DNA of 64,000 nucleotides from Corynebacterium hansenii (GTDB taxonomy: Bacteria; Actinomycetota; Actinomycetes; Mycobacteriales; Mycobacteriaceae), in NCBI RefSeq assembly GCF_030408795.1, contig NZ_CP047211.1, positions 1,116,001 through 1,180,000 on the forward strand. The letters are read 5' to 3'. Below are positions 1 to 7,750 of the stretch, piece by piece (positions within the stretch are counted from its first letter, which is position 1; each line of letters begins with the position of its first letter). Position numbers and translations under genes: made by a program. Below the pieces are notes generated by a model, which made no database searches, was not told where the DNA came from, and worked only from the letters and a program-made list of their open reading frames with translations.

Positions 1-268
1 GGGCAACGCCTTCGTGTGGGCCCCCAACTCGACGATCACCCTGCGCGGCCTGGACACCCGGATCGCCGGCGCCGGCTCCGGCGTCTACAACACCACCCGG
101 CAGGTCGGCGCGGTCTTCGGCGCAGCCGCCACCGCCGCCTTCATCGAAGTCGGCCAGGCGGCGGGCGCGGGCCCCGCGGTATTCGGGCGGGCGCTCCTGC
201 TCCATGCCGCGGTTCTGTGCATCGGTTTCGTGGCCGTCGCCGGTTTCAGCTGGACGAACAGGGGGTAG
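1..268 (+). CDS. MFS drug-efflux transporter, C-terminal fragment (DHA2 type)
   Basis: This is an open frame entering from the left edge (codons in phase from base 2) and ending at a TAG. Only the last 89 residues or so are present. The segment reading [20 protein letters not shown] is typical of the late transmembrane region of 14-helix EmrB/QacA-type (DHA2) proton-driven drug exporters. Two hydrophobic helices follow and then a short polar tail (WTNRG). The start, the substrate-binding helices and the promoter lie outside the window, so the substrate cannot be inferred. A gap of 100 bases separates it from pfkA, which has its own promoter. Confidence 0.75.
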   Translation, partial: GNAFVWAPNSTITLRGLDTRIAGAGSGVYNTTRQVGAVFGAAATAAFIEVGQAAGAGPAVFGRALLLHAAVLCIGFVAVAGFSWTNRG

Positions 269-355
269 GGGGGACGTCGGCAAGCGAAAATCCGGCCCGA
301 AACGGGCATGCCGGCGGCCCCCGATGTCCGAGGCGCATTGCGGCCGATACGTGGC

Positions 356-361
356 TAAAGT
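356..361 (+). promoter_or_regulatory. -10 box of pfkA, leaderless transcript likely
   Basis: TAAAGT matches the actinobacterial TAnnnT -10 pattern. It ends 7 bases before the pfkA ATG, so transcription would start at or next to the start codon. There is no Shine-Dalgarno sequence. Confidence 0.55.
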
Positions 362-368
362 GGGTGCC

Positions 369-1400
369 ATGCGAATCGCGACCCTGACCTCCGGTGGCGA
401 CTGCCCCGGTCTCAACGCCGTCATCCGCGCCATCGTGCGCACCGCCAGCTCCGAATACGGCTCCACCGTCGTCGGCTTCGAAGATGGCTGGATCGGTCTC
501 ATGGAGGACCGCAGGGTCCAGTTGTACGACGACGAGAACATCGACAAGATGCTGCTGCGCGGCGGCACCATGCTGGGCACCGGCCGCGTCCACCCGGACA
601 TCCTGATGTCGAACCTGGACCGGATCAAGGAGAACCTCTCCGACGCGGGCATCGACGCCCTGATCCCCATCGGCGGCGAAGGCACCCTCAAAGCCGGCAA
701 GTGGCTGGCGGACAACGGCGTGCCCGTCGTCGGCGTGCCCAAGACCATCGACAACGACGTCAACGGCACCGACTACACCTTCGGCTTCGACACCGCCGTC
801 GCCGTGGCCACCGAGGCCGTCGACCGCCTGCACACCACCGCGGAGTCCCACGAGCGCGTCATGATCGTCGAGGTCATGGGCCGCCACGTCGGCTGGATCG
901 CACTCCACGCCGGCATGGCCGGCGGCGCGCACTACATCGTGATCCCGGAAGAGCCCTTCGACATCAACGCCATCTGCAAGTCCATGGAGCGGCGGTTCCA
1001 GATGGGCGAGAAGTACGGCATCATCGTCGTCGCCGAGGGCGCCATGCCCAAGGAAGGCACCATGCAATTCGAGGAGGGCGGCCTCGACCAGTTCGGCCAC
1101 CAGACCTTCAACGGCATCGGCCAGGTCATCGGCAGCGAGATCAAGGAGCGCACCGGCTACGACGTGCGCACCACGGTCCTCGGCCACATCCAGCGCGGCG
1201 GCACCCCGACCGCCTACGACCGCGTGCTGGCCACCCGCTACGGCGTCCACGCCACCCGCGCCGTCCACGACGGCGACTACGGCAAGATCGTCGCCCTGCG
1301 CGGCGAGCACATCGAGCGCATCGACATCGACGACGCCGTCGCCGAGCTGAAGGTCGTGCCCGAGCGCCGCTACGCCACCGCGAAGGCCCTGTTCGGCTAA
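369..1400 (+). CDS. pfkA: 6-phosphofructokinase
   Basis: A 343-residue cytosolic enzyme that phosphorylates fructose 6-phosphate to fructose 1,6-bisphosphate, the committing step of glycolysis. The phosphate-binding GGDCPGLN motif is at residues 9-16, GGEGT at 102-106 and PKTIDND at 124-130. A glycine following the acidic residue in GGEGT together with lysine in PKTIDND is the combination seen in actinobacterial enzymes of the mixed ATP/PPi group, which are mostly ATP-dependent; the donor cannot be settled by reading alone. The ATG at 369 was chosen because [10 protein letters not shown] is the family's normal N-terminus and a -10 box sits just upstream. The 3' end overlaps the convergent methyltransferase gene by 4 bases. 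Confidence 0.95.
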   Translation: MRIATLTSGGDCPGLNAVIRAIVRTASSEYGSTVVGFEDGWIGLMEDRRVQLYDDENIDKMLLRGGTMLGTGRVHPDILMSNLDRIKENLSDAGIDALIPIGGEGTLKAGKWLADNGVPVVGVPKTIDNDVNGTDYTFGFDTAVAVATEAVDRLHTTAESHERVMIVEVMGRHVGWIALHAGMAGGAHYIVIPEEPFDINAICKSMERRFQMGEKYGIIVVAEGAMPKEGTMQFEEGGLDQFGHQTFNGIGQVIGSEIKERTGYDVRTTVLGHIQRGGTPTAYDRVLATRYGVHATRAVHDGDYGKIVALRGEHIERIDIDDAVAELKVVPERRYATAKALFG

Positions 1401-2221
1401 AGGGCGCTGTTCGGCTGAATCGGTTCCGCGACGAAGGAGTCGCTGCGGTAGGGCAGCGCCACCTCGTCGCCCGGGGCGAACCCCAGGTGGTCATGGAGAT
1501 ACCACCGGAGGTTCGCCTCGACTTTTTCGCGGGTCGCGGGTTTCGACCGCAGCCAATACGAGCGGGTGCGCGCGAGCAGGATGATCTGCCCGGGCGTCAG
1601 CCGCTGCTCCCATTCGAGGCGCAGCTCGCCCGTGATGCGCAGGGGAGGGGCGACGTCGGGCACGAACCCGGGTTTCTGAACGTCGCCGGCGTGCATGATG
1701 CGCGTCAGGCGGTGCACCCACGGCACGCGGACGTCGAGGGTGTTCCACGTCAGCACCACGCGGCCCCCCGGGCGCAGCAGGCGGGCGAACTCCGCCGACG
1801 CGGCCGGCACGTCGACCCAGTGCCACGTCTGCGCGCAGGTGATCGTGTCGAAGGATCCGCCCGCCAACCCCGTGGCCTCGGCCGTCCCGCGCACCCGGGC
1901 GACGCCGGGGCAGGCGCGTCCCAGGGCGGCGAGCATCTCCGCGCCGGGTTCCACTGCGGTGACGCGATGGCCGGCGGCCACCAGTGCGGCCGTCAACTTC
2001 CCCGTGCCGGCGCCCACGTCGAGGACGTCGCGGCCGCGCGCCAGCGCCACGACCTCGGGCGGATACCCGGGTCGCACGTCGTCGTAGCGTGCCGCGTCGC
2101 CGTCGGAAAGCAAATGCCCGAACGCCCCCGCGCCGGCCGCGCGATGCAGGCGGTCGCGGAACGAGGGCATGGCCGCGCGCGAGGTCGGCGGGACCGGGGG
2201 ATGTTCGTCGGGGCCGGGCAT
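1397..2221 (-). CDS. Class I SAM-dependent methyltransferase
   Basis: A protein of 274 residues with a Rossmann-type methyltransferase core. The SAM-binding loop DVGAGTGKL is at residues 68-76. An acidic beta-2 end (AVEPG) follows, then the motif [13 protein letters not shown] and a RPGGRVVL post-motif. This is the Methyltransf_11/UbiE-like family that acts on small molecules; the substrate is not evident. It lies 18 bases downstream of the membrane-anchored protein on the same strand, so the two may be cotranscribed. No good ribosome binding site precedes the ATG at 2221, and a second ATG at 2170 ([13 protein letters not shown]) is a plausible alternative start. The stop codon overlaps the end of pfkA. 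Confidence 0.8.
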   Translation of the reverse strand: MPGPDEHPPVPPTSRAAMPSFRDRLHRAAGAGAFGHLLSDGDAARYDDVRPGYPPEVVALARGRDVLDVGAGTGKLTAALVAAGHRVTAVEPGAEMLAALGRACPGVARVRGTAEATGLAGGSFDTITCAQTWHWVDVPAASAEFARLLRPGGRVVLTWNTLDVRVPWVHRLTRIMHAGDVQKPGFVPDVAPPLRITGELRLEWEQRLTPGQIILLARTRSYWLRSKPATREKVEANLRWYLHDHLGFAPGDEVALPYRSDSFVAEPIQPNSAL

Positions 2222-2239
2222 GGGCGCGGGCTGCGCGGA

Positions 2240-2791
2240 CTACTCGGCTTCGAGCAGTTCGTGCTCCACGGCGAAGGTCCGGGCGGCGTCGGGGTCCTTG
2301 AAGGGGCCGAAGCGCAGCACGGACTGCTCCGTGACGTCGTAGATCAGGCCGGTGCCGGAGAACCAGCTCAACTCGTGCCTGCCATCCGCGGAAGAGCCGA
2401 GGTCGACCATGTCGACGCCCTCCGCCGGGTTCTTCACCGACTCGGCGAACTTCTGGTCGGAGACCATCGTCGTGGACACGCCGTTGGGCGAGCCGTCGTC
2501 GAGCAGGCAGTTGATGGCGAGCAGATCCTCCTCGGGCGTGCCCGGGCCGCGCGGCTTGTCCATCATCGGGAAGCACATGTCGGGCTTCCATCCCGCCGCC
2601 AGCTTCTCCGGCAGGGAATCCCGCAGGTCCTGCGGCCGAAGCTCCGCCCCGTAGCCTTCATTGGACTTGCCGACGAACATCGAGGCGATCACCGCGACGG
2701 ACACGATCACGGCTATGGCGATCCCGATCCCGACCAGCAGGCCCCTGCGCGGGGACGAGGTCGGCTTGTCGTCGGTGTGGGCGTGGGTCAT
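2240..2791 (-). CDS. Membrane-anchored hypothetical protein, extracytoplasmic domain
   Basis: A protein of 183 residues with a polar N-terminus rich in His, Thr and Ser, one hydrophobic helix at about residues 17-39 ([19 protein letters not shown]) and an acidic outer domain of about 140 residues. The outer domain has two Cys residues (MCFPM and AINCLLDDG) that could form a disulfide. No lipobox is present. The ATG at 2791 is preceded by a GGGAG ribosome binding site; a longer reading frame upstream lacks one and would run into the gatB promoter. It resembles the DUF-type single-pass proteins common in corynebacteria. I cannot assign a function. Confidence 0.65.
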   Translation of the reverse strand: MTHAHTDDKPTSSPRRGLLVGIGIAIAVIVSVAVIASMFVGKSNEGYGAELRPQDLRDSLPEKLAAGWKPDMCFPMMDKPRGPGTPEEDLLAINCLLDDGSPNGVSTTMVSDQKFAESVKNPAEGVDMVDLGSSADGRHELSWFSGTGLIYDVTEQSVLRFGPFKDPDAARTFAVEHELLEAE

Positions 2792-2887
2792 CTGGGCTCC
2801 CGTTGATGGTCGGCGGCAATGGTCGGGCAACGAGATAAGAGTAGTCCACCGCCCGGCCCGGGGTGCCCGGGTCCACCCGGCCACTAG

Positions 2888-2893
2888 TACGAT
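2888..2893 (+). promoter_or_regulatory. -10 box of gatB, leaderless transcript likely
   Basis: TACGAT ends 7 bases before the gatB ATG and there is no ribosome binding site between them. The gatB mRNA probably begins at or beside its start codon. Confidence 0.5.
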
Positions 2894-2900
2894 GTCCCCC

Positions 2901-4409
2901 ATGACCGCCGCTTACGCTGATGATCTGATGGACTACGACGAGGTCCTCGCGCGCTTCGACCCCGTGATGGGCATGGAGGTGCACGTCGAGCTCGCGACGA
3001 ACACCAAGATGTTCTCCTCTTCCTCCGCCAACTTCGGCGCCGCGCCGAACAGCAACGTCGACCCGTGCAGCCTGGGCCTGCCGGGCGCGCTGCCCGTGGT
3101 GAACAAGACCGGCATCGAGTGGGCCATCAAGATCGGCCTCGCGCTCAACTGCGAGATCGCGGAGTCCTCCCGTTTCGCGCGGAAGAACTACTTCTACCCG
3201 GACCAGCCGAAGAACTACCAGATCTCCCAGTACGACGAGCCCATCGCGTACGACGGCCACCTCGACGTCGTCCTCGACGACGGCACCGAGTGGCGCATCG
3301 AGATCGAGCGCGCCCACATGGAGGAGGACACCGGAAAGCTCACCCACCTGGGCGGCGCGTCGGGCCGCATCCACGGCGCGACCCGCTCGCTGGTGGACTG
3401 CAACCGCGCGGGCGTGCCGCTGATCGAGATCGTCACCAAGCCGATCATCGGCGCCGGCGAGCGCGCCCCCGAGGTCGCCCGCGCCTACGTGTCGGCGCTG
3501 CGCGACCTGGTCAAGGCCCTGGGCGTGTCCGACGCCCGGATGGACCAGGGGTCCATGCGCGTCGACTCCAACCTGTCGCTGCGCCCGATCGGCCAGGAGG
3601 AGTTCGGCACCCGCACCGAGACGAAGAACATCAACTCGCTGAAGTCCGTCGAGCAGGCGGTGCGCTACGAGATGCAGCGCCAGGCGCAGGTCCTCGTCGA
3701 CGGCGGTTCCATCCGCCAGGAGACCCGCCACTACCAGGAGGCCGACGGTTCGACGTCGGCCGGCCGCATCAAGGAGACCGCGGAGGACTACCGCTACTTC
3801 AACGACCCGGACCTGCCGCCGGTCATCGCGCCGCGCGAGTGGGTCGAGGAGATCCGCGCGACGCTGCCGGAGCTGCCGTGGGTCCGCCGCGCCCGCATCC
3901 AGGAGGAGTGGGGCCTGAAGGACGAGGAGATGCGCGACCTGGTCAACGCCGGCGCGCTGGATCTGATCGTGGACACCGTCGAGGCGGGCGCGACGCCGGA
4001 CGAGGCCCGCGCCTGGTGGGTCGCCTACCTGTCGCAGCAGGCCAACGCCCGGGGCGTGGAGCTGGCCGAGCTGGGGATCACCCCGGCGCAGGTCGCCCGC
4101 GTCGTGGCGCTGATCAAGGAGGGCAAGCTGACCAACAAGCTGGCCCGCCAGGCCGTCGACGGCGTGCTGGCCGGCGAGGGCGACGTCGATGAGGTGGTCA
4201 AGGCCCGCGGCCTGGAGGTCGTCCGCGACGACGGCGCCATCGAGGCCGCCGTCGACGAGGCCCTGGCCGCGAACCCGGACATCGTGGAGAAGTACAGGGC
4301 GGGCAACAAGAAGGTCGTCGGCGCGATCGTCGGGCAGGTCATGAAGGCCACCCGCGGCAAGGCCGACCCGGCGCAGGTGAATCAGCTGATCGCAAAGAAG
4401 CTCGCCTAG
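2901..4409 (+). CDS. gatB: Aspartyl/glutamyl-tRNA amidotransferase subunit B
   Basis: A 502-residue subunit of the GatCAB complex. It binds and activates misacylated Glu-tRNA(Gln) or Asp-tRNA(Asn) so that ammonia from GatA converts it to the correctly charged tRNA. Family landmarks include [12 protein letters not shown] near the N-terminus, the [10 protein letters not shown] block, [33 protein letters not shown] and [16 protein letters not shown] tail/YqeY-like domain ends in [18 protein letters not shown]. The length is normal for the family. gatC and gatA are not in the window. The ATG at 2901 follows a -10 box by 7 bases. A strong terminator follows the stop codon. Confidence 0.97.
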   Translation: MTAAYADDLMDYDEVLARFDPVMGMEVHVELATNTKMFSSSSANFGAAPNSNVDPCSLGLPGALPVVNKTGIEWAIKIGLALNCEIAESSRFARKNYFYPDQPKNYQISQYDEPIAYDGHLDVVLDDGTEWRIEIERAHMEEDTGKLTHLGGASGRIHGATRSLVDCNRAGVPLIEIVTKPIIGAGERAPEVARAYVSALRDLVKALGVSDARMDQGSMRVDSNLSLRPIGQEEFGTRTETKNINSLKSVEQAVRYEMQRQAQVLVDGGSIRQETRHYQEADGSTSAGRIKETAEDYRYFNDPDLPPVIAPREWVEEIRATLPELPWVRRARIQEEWGLKDEEMRDLVNAGALDLIVDTVEAGATPDEARAWWVAYLSQQANARGVELAELGITPAQVARVVALIKEGKLTNKLARQAVDGVLAGEGDVDEVVKARGLEVVRDDGAIEAAVDEALAANPDIVEKYRAGNKKVVGAIVGQVMKATRGKADPAQVNQLIAKKLA

Positions 4410-4430
4410 TTCGCTTTGCGACGCCTCCGT

Positions 4431-4467
4431 GGCCCGGGATCCCTCGCGGATCCCGGGCCATGATTTT
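4431..4467 (+). terminator. Rho-independent terminator after gatB
   Basis: Perfect 12-base inverted repeat (arms 4431-4442 and 4448-4459, loop CTCGC) followed by ATGATTTT. It ends the gatB transcript. Confidence 0.8.
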
Positions 4468-4470
4468 GGC

Positions 4471-4845
4471 ATGAAAATAGCGAAAGTGATAGCGGATTAA
4501 CGTTTTTTCGGTGTCGTGAGGGGTGCGATTCGCGTTACATTTTGCGGGTGATTGAAAGTCGCGGAACGGGTGAAAGTCGCGTTTTAGGTCCCGGGGGCGA
4601 CCGGGGCCGTCGTGGCCTATCGGCGCAGCGTGGGGCGGTTCGGAGGGTGGGGGATGGTCCGAAAAACTGGCAGGGGTGGCAATTTTTCACGCATGACCAG
4701 TGTCGATCACAATTGTTGGGGGTGAAGAAAAAACATTTGGTCGGGAATCGATTTTCCTCGGTTAGCCTGAAGTGGAAGTTGCTCAACGACGTGGCCCATG
4801 ACGCAGTCGTGGCGTGAATGGCCACTTACACGTGAGGAGATCACG
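4471..4845. other. Long AT-richer intergenic region upstream of the surface-protein operon
   Basis: About 375 bases with no convincing gene and clearly lower GC than the surroundings. It contains two exact copies of GAAAGTCGCG (4554-4563 and 4572-4581) with starts 18 bases apart. It also holds a weak DtxR-like match (4757-4775, core GGTTAGCCT, 12 of 19 consensus bases) about 70 bases before the start codon of the next gene. The promoter of the sortase operon must lie here. GAGGAG just before the ATG at 4846 is the ribosome binding site. Confidence 0.45.
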
Positions 4846-5325
4846 ATGAAAGTCAGGAAGACGACGGCGTGGGCCGGTGCGGCGATTCTCGCTTCGGGCG
4901 CGATGGCGATGGGCGCTCCGGCGGCCCTCGCGGATGCGGCCGACGGCGGTTCGCTGATCCAGGCCCAGTCCAGCAGCGCGGCCCCCGATCCGTCCACCCC
5001 CACGGAAACCTCCCAGCCCACGGAAACCTCGCAGCCGACGGAGACGTCCCAGCCAACGGAGACATCGAAGCCCACCGAGACGTCCAAGCCCACGGAGACG
5101 TCGAAGCCCACCGAGACGTCCAAGCCCTCGGAATCCCCGAAGGAAAAGCCCAAGGTTCCGGTGGAGAAGGCCCGTCCCGTCGAGCCGAAGGAGAAGCCGA
5201 AGAAGGGTGACCGCGGCGTTCCCGCCCGAACGGGCGACAACGACGCCGCGTGGGCCGCTGCGGGAGGCGTGCTCCTGGTCTCGGTGGCGGGTGGCGTGTA
5301 CGCGCTGCGCCGTCGCAAAGCCTGA
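4846..5325 (+). CDS. Small secreted surface protein with PTETS repeats and sortase-like tail
   Basis: A 159-residue protein. Residues 1-31 are a signal peptide (KVRKTTAWAGAAILASG..., cleavage near ALADA). Residues about 50-85 are tandem PTETS(Q/K) pentapeptides followed by a Lys/Pro/Glu-rich stretch, an extended wall-spanning stalk. The C-terminus has VPARTG at 125-130, a hydrophobic helix and RRRKA, the architecture of a sortase substrate with a non-canonical motif in place of LPxTG. Two sortase genes follow directly, so one is probably its anchoring enzyme. The ATG at 4846 was chosen over an upstream in-frame start because it follows GAGGAG and begins a proper signal peptide. The ligand or role of the stalk is unknown. 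Confidence 0.75.
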   Translation: MKVRKTTAWAGAAILASGAMAMGAPAALADAADGGSLIQAQSSSAAPDPSTPTETSQPTETSQPTETSQPTETSKPTETSKPTETSKPTETSKPSESPKEKPKVPVEKARPVEPKEKPKKGDRGVPARTGDNDAAWAAAGGVLLVSVAGGVYALRRRKA

Positions 5326-5343
5326 CGCCGCGGAGGTGCGGAG

Positions 5344-6027
5344 ATGACCGGCAGGGTGCGGACCCGCGTGATGGATGTCGCGGTCCTGCTGGTGGTCGTC
5401 GCCGCGTTCGCGGCCGGCGTCCACGTCCTCGGGTTCGGCCCGTTCGCTGAATCGCGGTCGCCCGCCGACCGCGTCGAGGCGAACGTCGAGGTGGCGCAGC
5501 CCCGTGAGGCGGTTGCGCCGTCCGAACCCGTGGAGCTGGCCATCCCCGCCCTCGGCTTGCGCGCCGGCATCGATCCCGAGGCGTGCCCGCTCGAGGACGG
5601 CGCGCTCGACCCCGCCCGCCTGGACACCGCCTGCTACTACGTCGCCGACGACCGCCCGTACTCGTTGCCGGGCACGGACGCCCCGGACGTGTCGGTGATC
5701 GCCGGTCATGCCGCCGCCGGGCGGGCCGCGGTGTTCGACGACCTGTACGACAGCCGCGCCGGCGCCTTCACCGTGCGGGAGGGCGACGAGTTGCTCGTCC
5801 GCACCCGCGCCGGCGGGGATCGGTGGCTGGTGTACCGGGCGACGGATTTCCATGACGTCGCAAAGCCGTCGCTCGGCGGCAGCGCCGAGATCTGGGGCGA
5901 TGGCCCCATGCCGGGGCGGATGCTGACGATCAGCTGCATTCAACCCCGCAACCCGTTCGCACCGGCGACGAACAACGTCATCGTCGGCTGGACTTTCGCG
6001 GGCCTGGCCGACGCCCCGGCGCCTTGA
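5344..6027 (+). CDS. Sortase, class E/F-like, membrane-anchored
   Basis: A 227-residue sortase. An N-terminal signal-anchor helix (about residues 9-30) is followed by a linker and the catalytic beta-barrel. Predicted catalytic His122 lies in IAGHAAAG and Cys198 in LTISCIQP; the motif NNVIVGW follows, similar to the DNVVV of class F enzymes. The catalytic Arg is not obvious by eye (Arg202 is the nearest candidate). It begins 18 bases after the stop of the putative substrate protein, with GGAGGT-type spacing before the ATG, so the genes form one operon. It should cleave a sorting motif and link the surface protein to the cell wall or to another acceptor. Confidence 0.8.
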   Translation: MTGRVRTRVMDVAVLLVVVAAFAAGVHVLGFGPFAESRSPADRVEANVEVAQPREAVAPSEPVELAIPALGLRAGIDPEACPLEDGALDPARLDTACYYVADDRPYSLPGTDAPDVSVIAGHAAAGRAAVFDDLYDSRAGAFTVREGDELLVRTRAGGDRWLVYRATDFHDVAKPSLGGSAEIWGDGPMPGRMLTISCIQPRNPFAPATNNVIVGWTFAGLADAPAP

Positions 6028-6061
6028 CGGCGCCCCGAGTATTTCGGAGGAGAGGTTCATC

Positions 6062-6745
6062 ATGCCCACCTCGTCAGCCCATGCACCGAAGTTGCGGTCG
6101 GCCATCATCGCGGCGTTGATCGCGGTGCCGACGTTGCTCGCCGGCTGCTCGACGGACGCGCCCGCGCCGGCGCCTCCGGCCCCGGGTTCCGAGAAGCCGC
6201 AGGCGACGCCGGAGCAAGTGTCGATCGAGGAGTCGATGCCGGTGGAGATGACTCTGCCCGCACTCGGGCTGCACGAGCCGGTCGTCGAGGACCTGTGCCC
6301 GATGACCGACCGCGGTCTCGACCCGGTGCATCTGATGGACGTCTGCTTCTACACGGCGGATGACAAGCCGTACGTCCTGCCGTCGACCGACCAGAAGGAC
6401 GTCGCCGTCATGGCGGGCCACGCCAACACGCGGATCCCCGGCGTGTTCGACGATGTCTTCGATGCCGAGAAGCAGGAGTTCAACGTCAAGATCGGGGACG
6501 AGTTGCGCGTGCGGACGAAGGCGTCGGGAAGCAAGTGGCTGGTCTACAAGGCGACGGATTTCCACACCCCGACCAAGGAGGACCTGGCCATCGACGACGA
6601 GGTGTGGGGAAGCGAGCCGACCCCCGGGCGGTTGCTGCTGCTGACGTGTCTGCGCGCGGCCGAACCCGATGCGCCGGCGCTGCACAACGCGGTGGTGGGG
6701 TACCAGTTCGACCGCGTGGAGGATGACGGCGGCATGGGGGCTTAG
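6062..6745 (+). CDS. Sortase paralogue with a lipoprotein signal
   Basis: A 227-residue paralogue of the preceding protein, of exactly equal length, with the same barrel motifs: His120 in MAGHANT, Cys196 in LLTCLRAA, and HNAVVGY near the C-terminus. Its N-terminus is different: a hydrophobic stretch ends in LLAGC (residues 25-29), a good lipobox, so the mature protein would be tethered through a lipidated Cys29 and not a membrane helix. A Pro/Ala/Glu linker precedes the barrel. The gene follows its paralogue by 34 bases with GGAGGAGAGG upstream. The pair looks like a local duplication that diverged. Lipidated sortases are uncommon. Confidence 0.78.
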   Translation: MPTSSAHAPKLRSAIIAALIAVPTLLAGCSTDAPAPAPPAPGSEKPQATPEQVSIEESMPVEMTLPALGLHEPVVEDLCPMTDRGLDPVHLMDVCFYTADDKPYVLPSTDQKDVAVMAGHANTRIPGVFDDVFDAEKQEFNVKIGDELRVRTKASGSKWLVYKATDFHTPTKEDLAIDDEVWGSEPTPGRLLLLTCLRAAEPDAPALHNAVVGYQFDRVEDDGGMGA

Positions 6746-6761
6746 CCTCCGCGCATCGTCT

Positions 6762-6800
6762 CCGGCCCGTCTGCGATTCAGTCGTCGGCGGGCCGGTTTT
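6762..6800 (+). terminator. Terminator after the sortase operon
   Basis: Inverted repeat CCGGCCCG/CGGGCCGG (6762-6769 and 6789-6796) followed by TTTT. It overlaps the 3' end of the convergent siderophore-interacting protein gene. Confidence 0.55.
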
Positions 6801-7584
6801 CCTTCTTCCACGTGCGGAATCCCTCTTCGGTGCGGCCGACGCGCCAGTAGCCCGAGATCGACGCGCCCCGGACGGGGATGCCGGCGTCCTTGAGCATCGG
6901 GCGGATGCGCTTCATCACCGCGTGGGCTTCGCCGTGCACGAAGACCTGGATGCCGGCGGGATCGTGGGTGGGGCGGGAAGCGAGCTTTCCGACGATCGCC
7001 GTGGTCATTTCGACTAGCGCGTCCCCGGGAGCGGCGTCGGTCCCGTGCGCCGGGGTGACGTGCGTGATCGATGCGCCGGGGTGGTTGGGGATGAGGTCGA
7101 CGTCGGCGTAGTCGGGTGCTTCGACGACGACGTCGGCGGAGGCGTCTGCGGGAAGTTCGCGGACGGCCGCGGCGATGGCGGGGATCGCGGTGGCGTCGCC
7201 GCAGATGAGGTGGTGGGCGGCGGCGGGGTCGGGGGAGTAGGCGCCTCCGGGGCCCCGGGCGTCGATGATGTCGCCGGGGCGGGCGTCGACTGCCCAGGCG
7301 GAGGCGATGCCGGGGGTGTCGCCGTCGCCGTGCAGCGCGAAGTCGATGGCGAGCGTGCCGGCTTCCGCGTCGATGGAGTGCACGGTGTAGGTGCGCATGG
7401 TCGGGGCGGCGTCGGGTGCCGGGGTTGCCGCATCGGCGGTGTCGAAGAGGAGTTTCACGTACGCGTCCGTGTGCGGGTTCTCGGCGAAGGGGGCGATGTC
7501 CGAAACGTCGAAGGTCACCCGCTGCATGGTCGGCGAGATCCGGTCGGACGCTGTCACGGTGAACGTGGAAATGATGCGAGCCAT
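6778..7584 (-). CDS. Siderophore-interacting protein (FAD-dependent ferric-siderophore reductase)
   Basis: A 268-residue protein of the ViuB/SIP family. It would reduce the ferric siderophore in the cytosol with NAD(P)H and FAD, releasing Fe(II). The FAD-binding barrel carries MQRVTF (20-25) and RTYTVHS (64-70). An NAD(P)-binding SIP domain follows, with HHLICGDATAIPAI in the middle and VFVHGEAHAVMKRIR and ISGYWRVGRTEEGFRTWKKE near the C-terminus. The start at 7584 gives the family's usual N-terminus. A DtxR-like box lies 5 bases upstream and overlaps the likely -10 (TATGGT), so iron should repress it. It is a natural partner of the siderophore importer at 41-45 kb. Confidence 0.92.
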   Translation of the reverse strand: MARIISTFTVTASDRISPTMQRVTFDVSDIAPFAENPHTDAYVKLLFDTADAATPAPDAAPTMRTYTVHSIDAEAGTLAIDFALHGDGDTPGIASAWAVDARPGDIIDARGPGGAYSPDPAAAHHLICGDATAIPAIAAAVRELPADASADVVVEAPDYADVDLIPNHPGASITHVTPAHGTDAAPGDALVEMTTAIVGKLASRPTHDPAGIQVFVHGEAHAVMKRIRPMLKDAGIPVRGASISGYWRVGRTEEGFRTWKKENRPADD

Positions 7585-7588
7585 GAAC

Positions 7589-7607
7589 GAACCATAGCCT
7601 AACCTTT
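7589..7607 (-). promoter_or_regulatory. DtxR-type iron box of the siderophore-interacting protein gene
   Basis: On the minus strand AAAGGTTAGGCTATGGTTC matches 12 of 19 bases of the corynebacterial DtxR consensus, with an intact GGTTAGGCTA core. It overlaps a -10 (TATGGT) that ends 6 bases before the ATG. Confidence 0.65.
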
Positions 7608-7750
7608 CTTGAGCGGGCCTGATTGTGTGGTGCGGTTCTGTGTGGTTCGGGGTGGGGCGTCGTCGCGGTGCGGTCGGCTTTGGGGCGCGGCTGGTTCTCG
7701 AGAGACGGTGAGGTCGCCCAATCGAAACGCCGCGACCAGCACGGCTCCCA

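Noticed and set aside
246..1310. Long minus-strand open frame opposite pfkA
   Set aside because: It is a shadow of pfkA caused by GC-rich third positions. Composition is dominated by Ala/Asp/Gly/Val and there is no family motif or ribosome binding site.
1381..1420. Repeated CTGTTCGGCT at the pfkA end, considered as a duplication or attachment site
   Set aside because: Only a 10-base direct repeat in GC-rich coding DNA; no integrase, tRNA or second boundary nearby.
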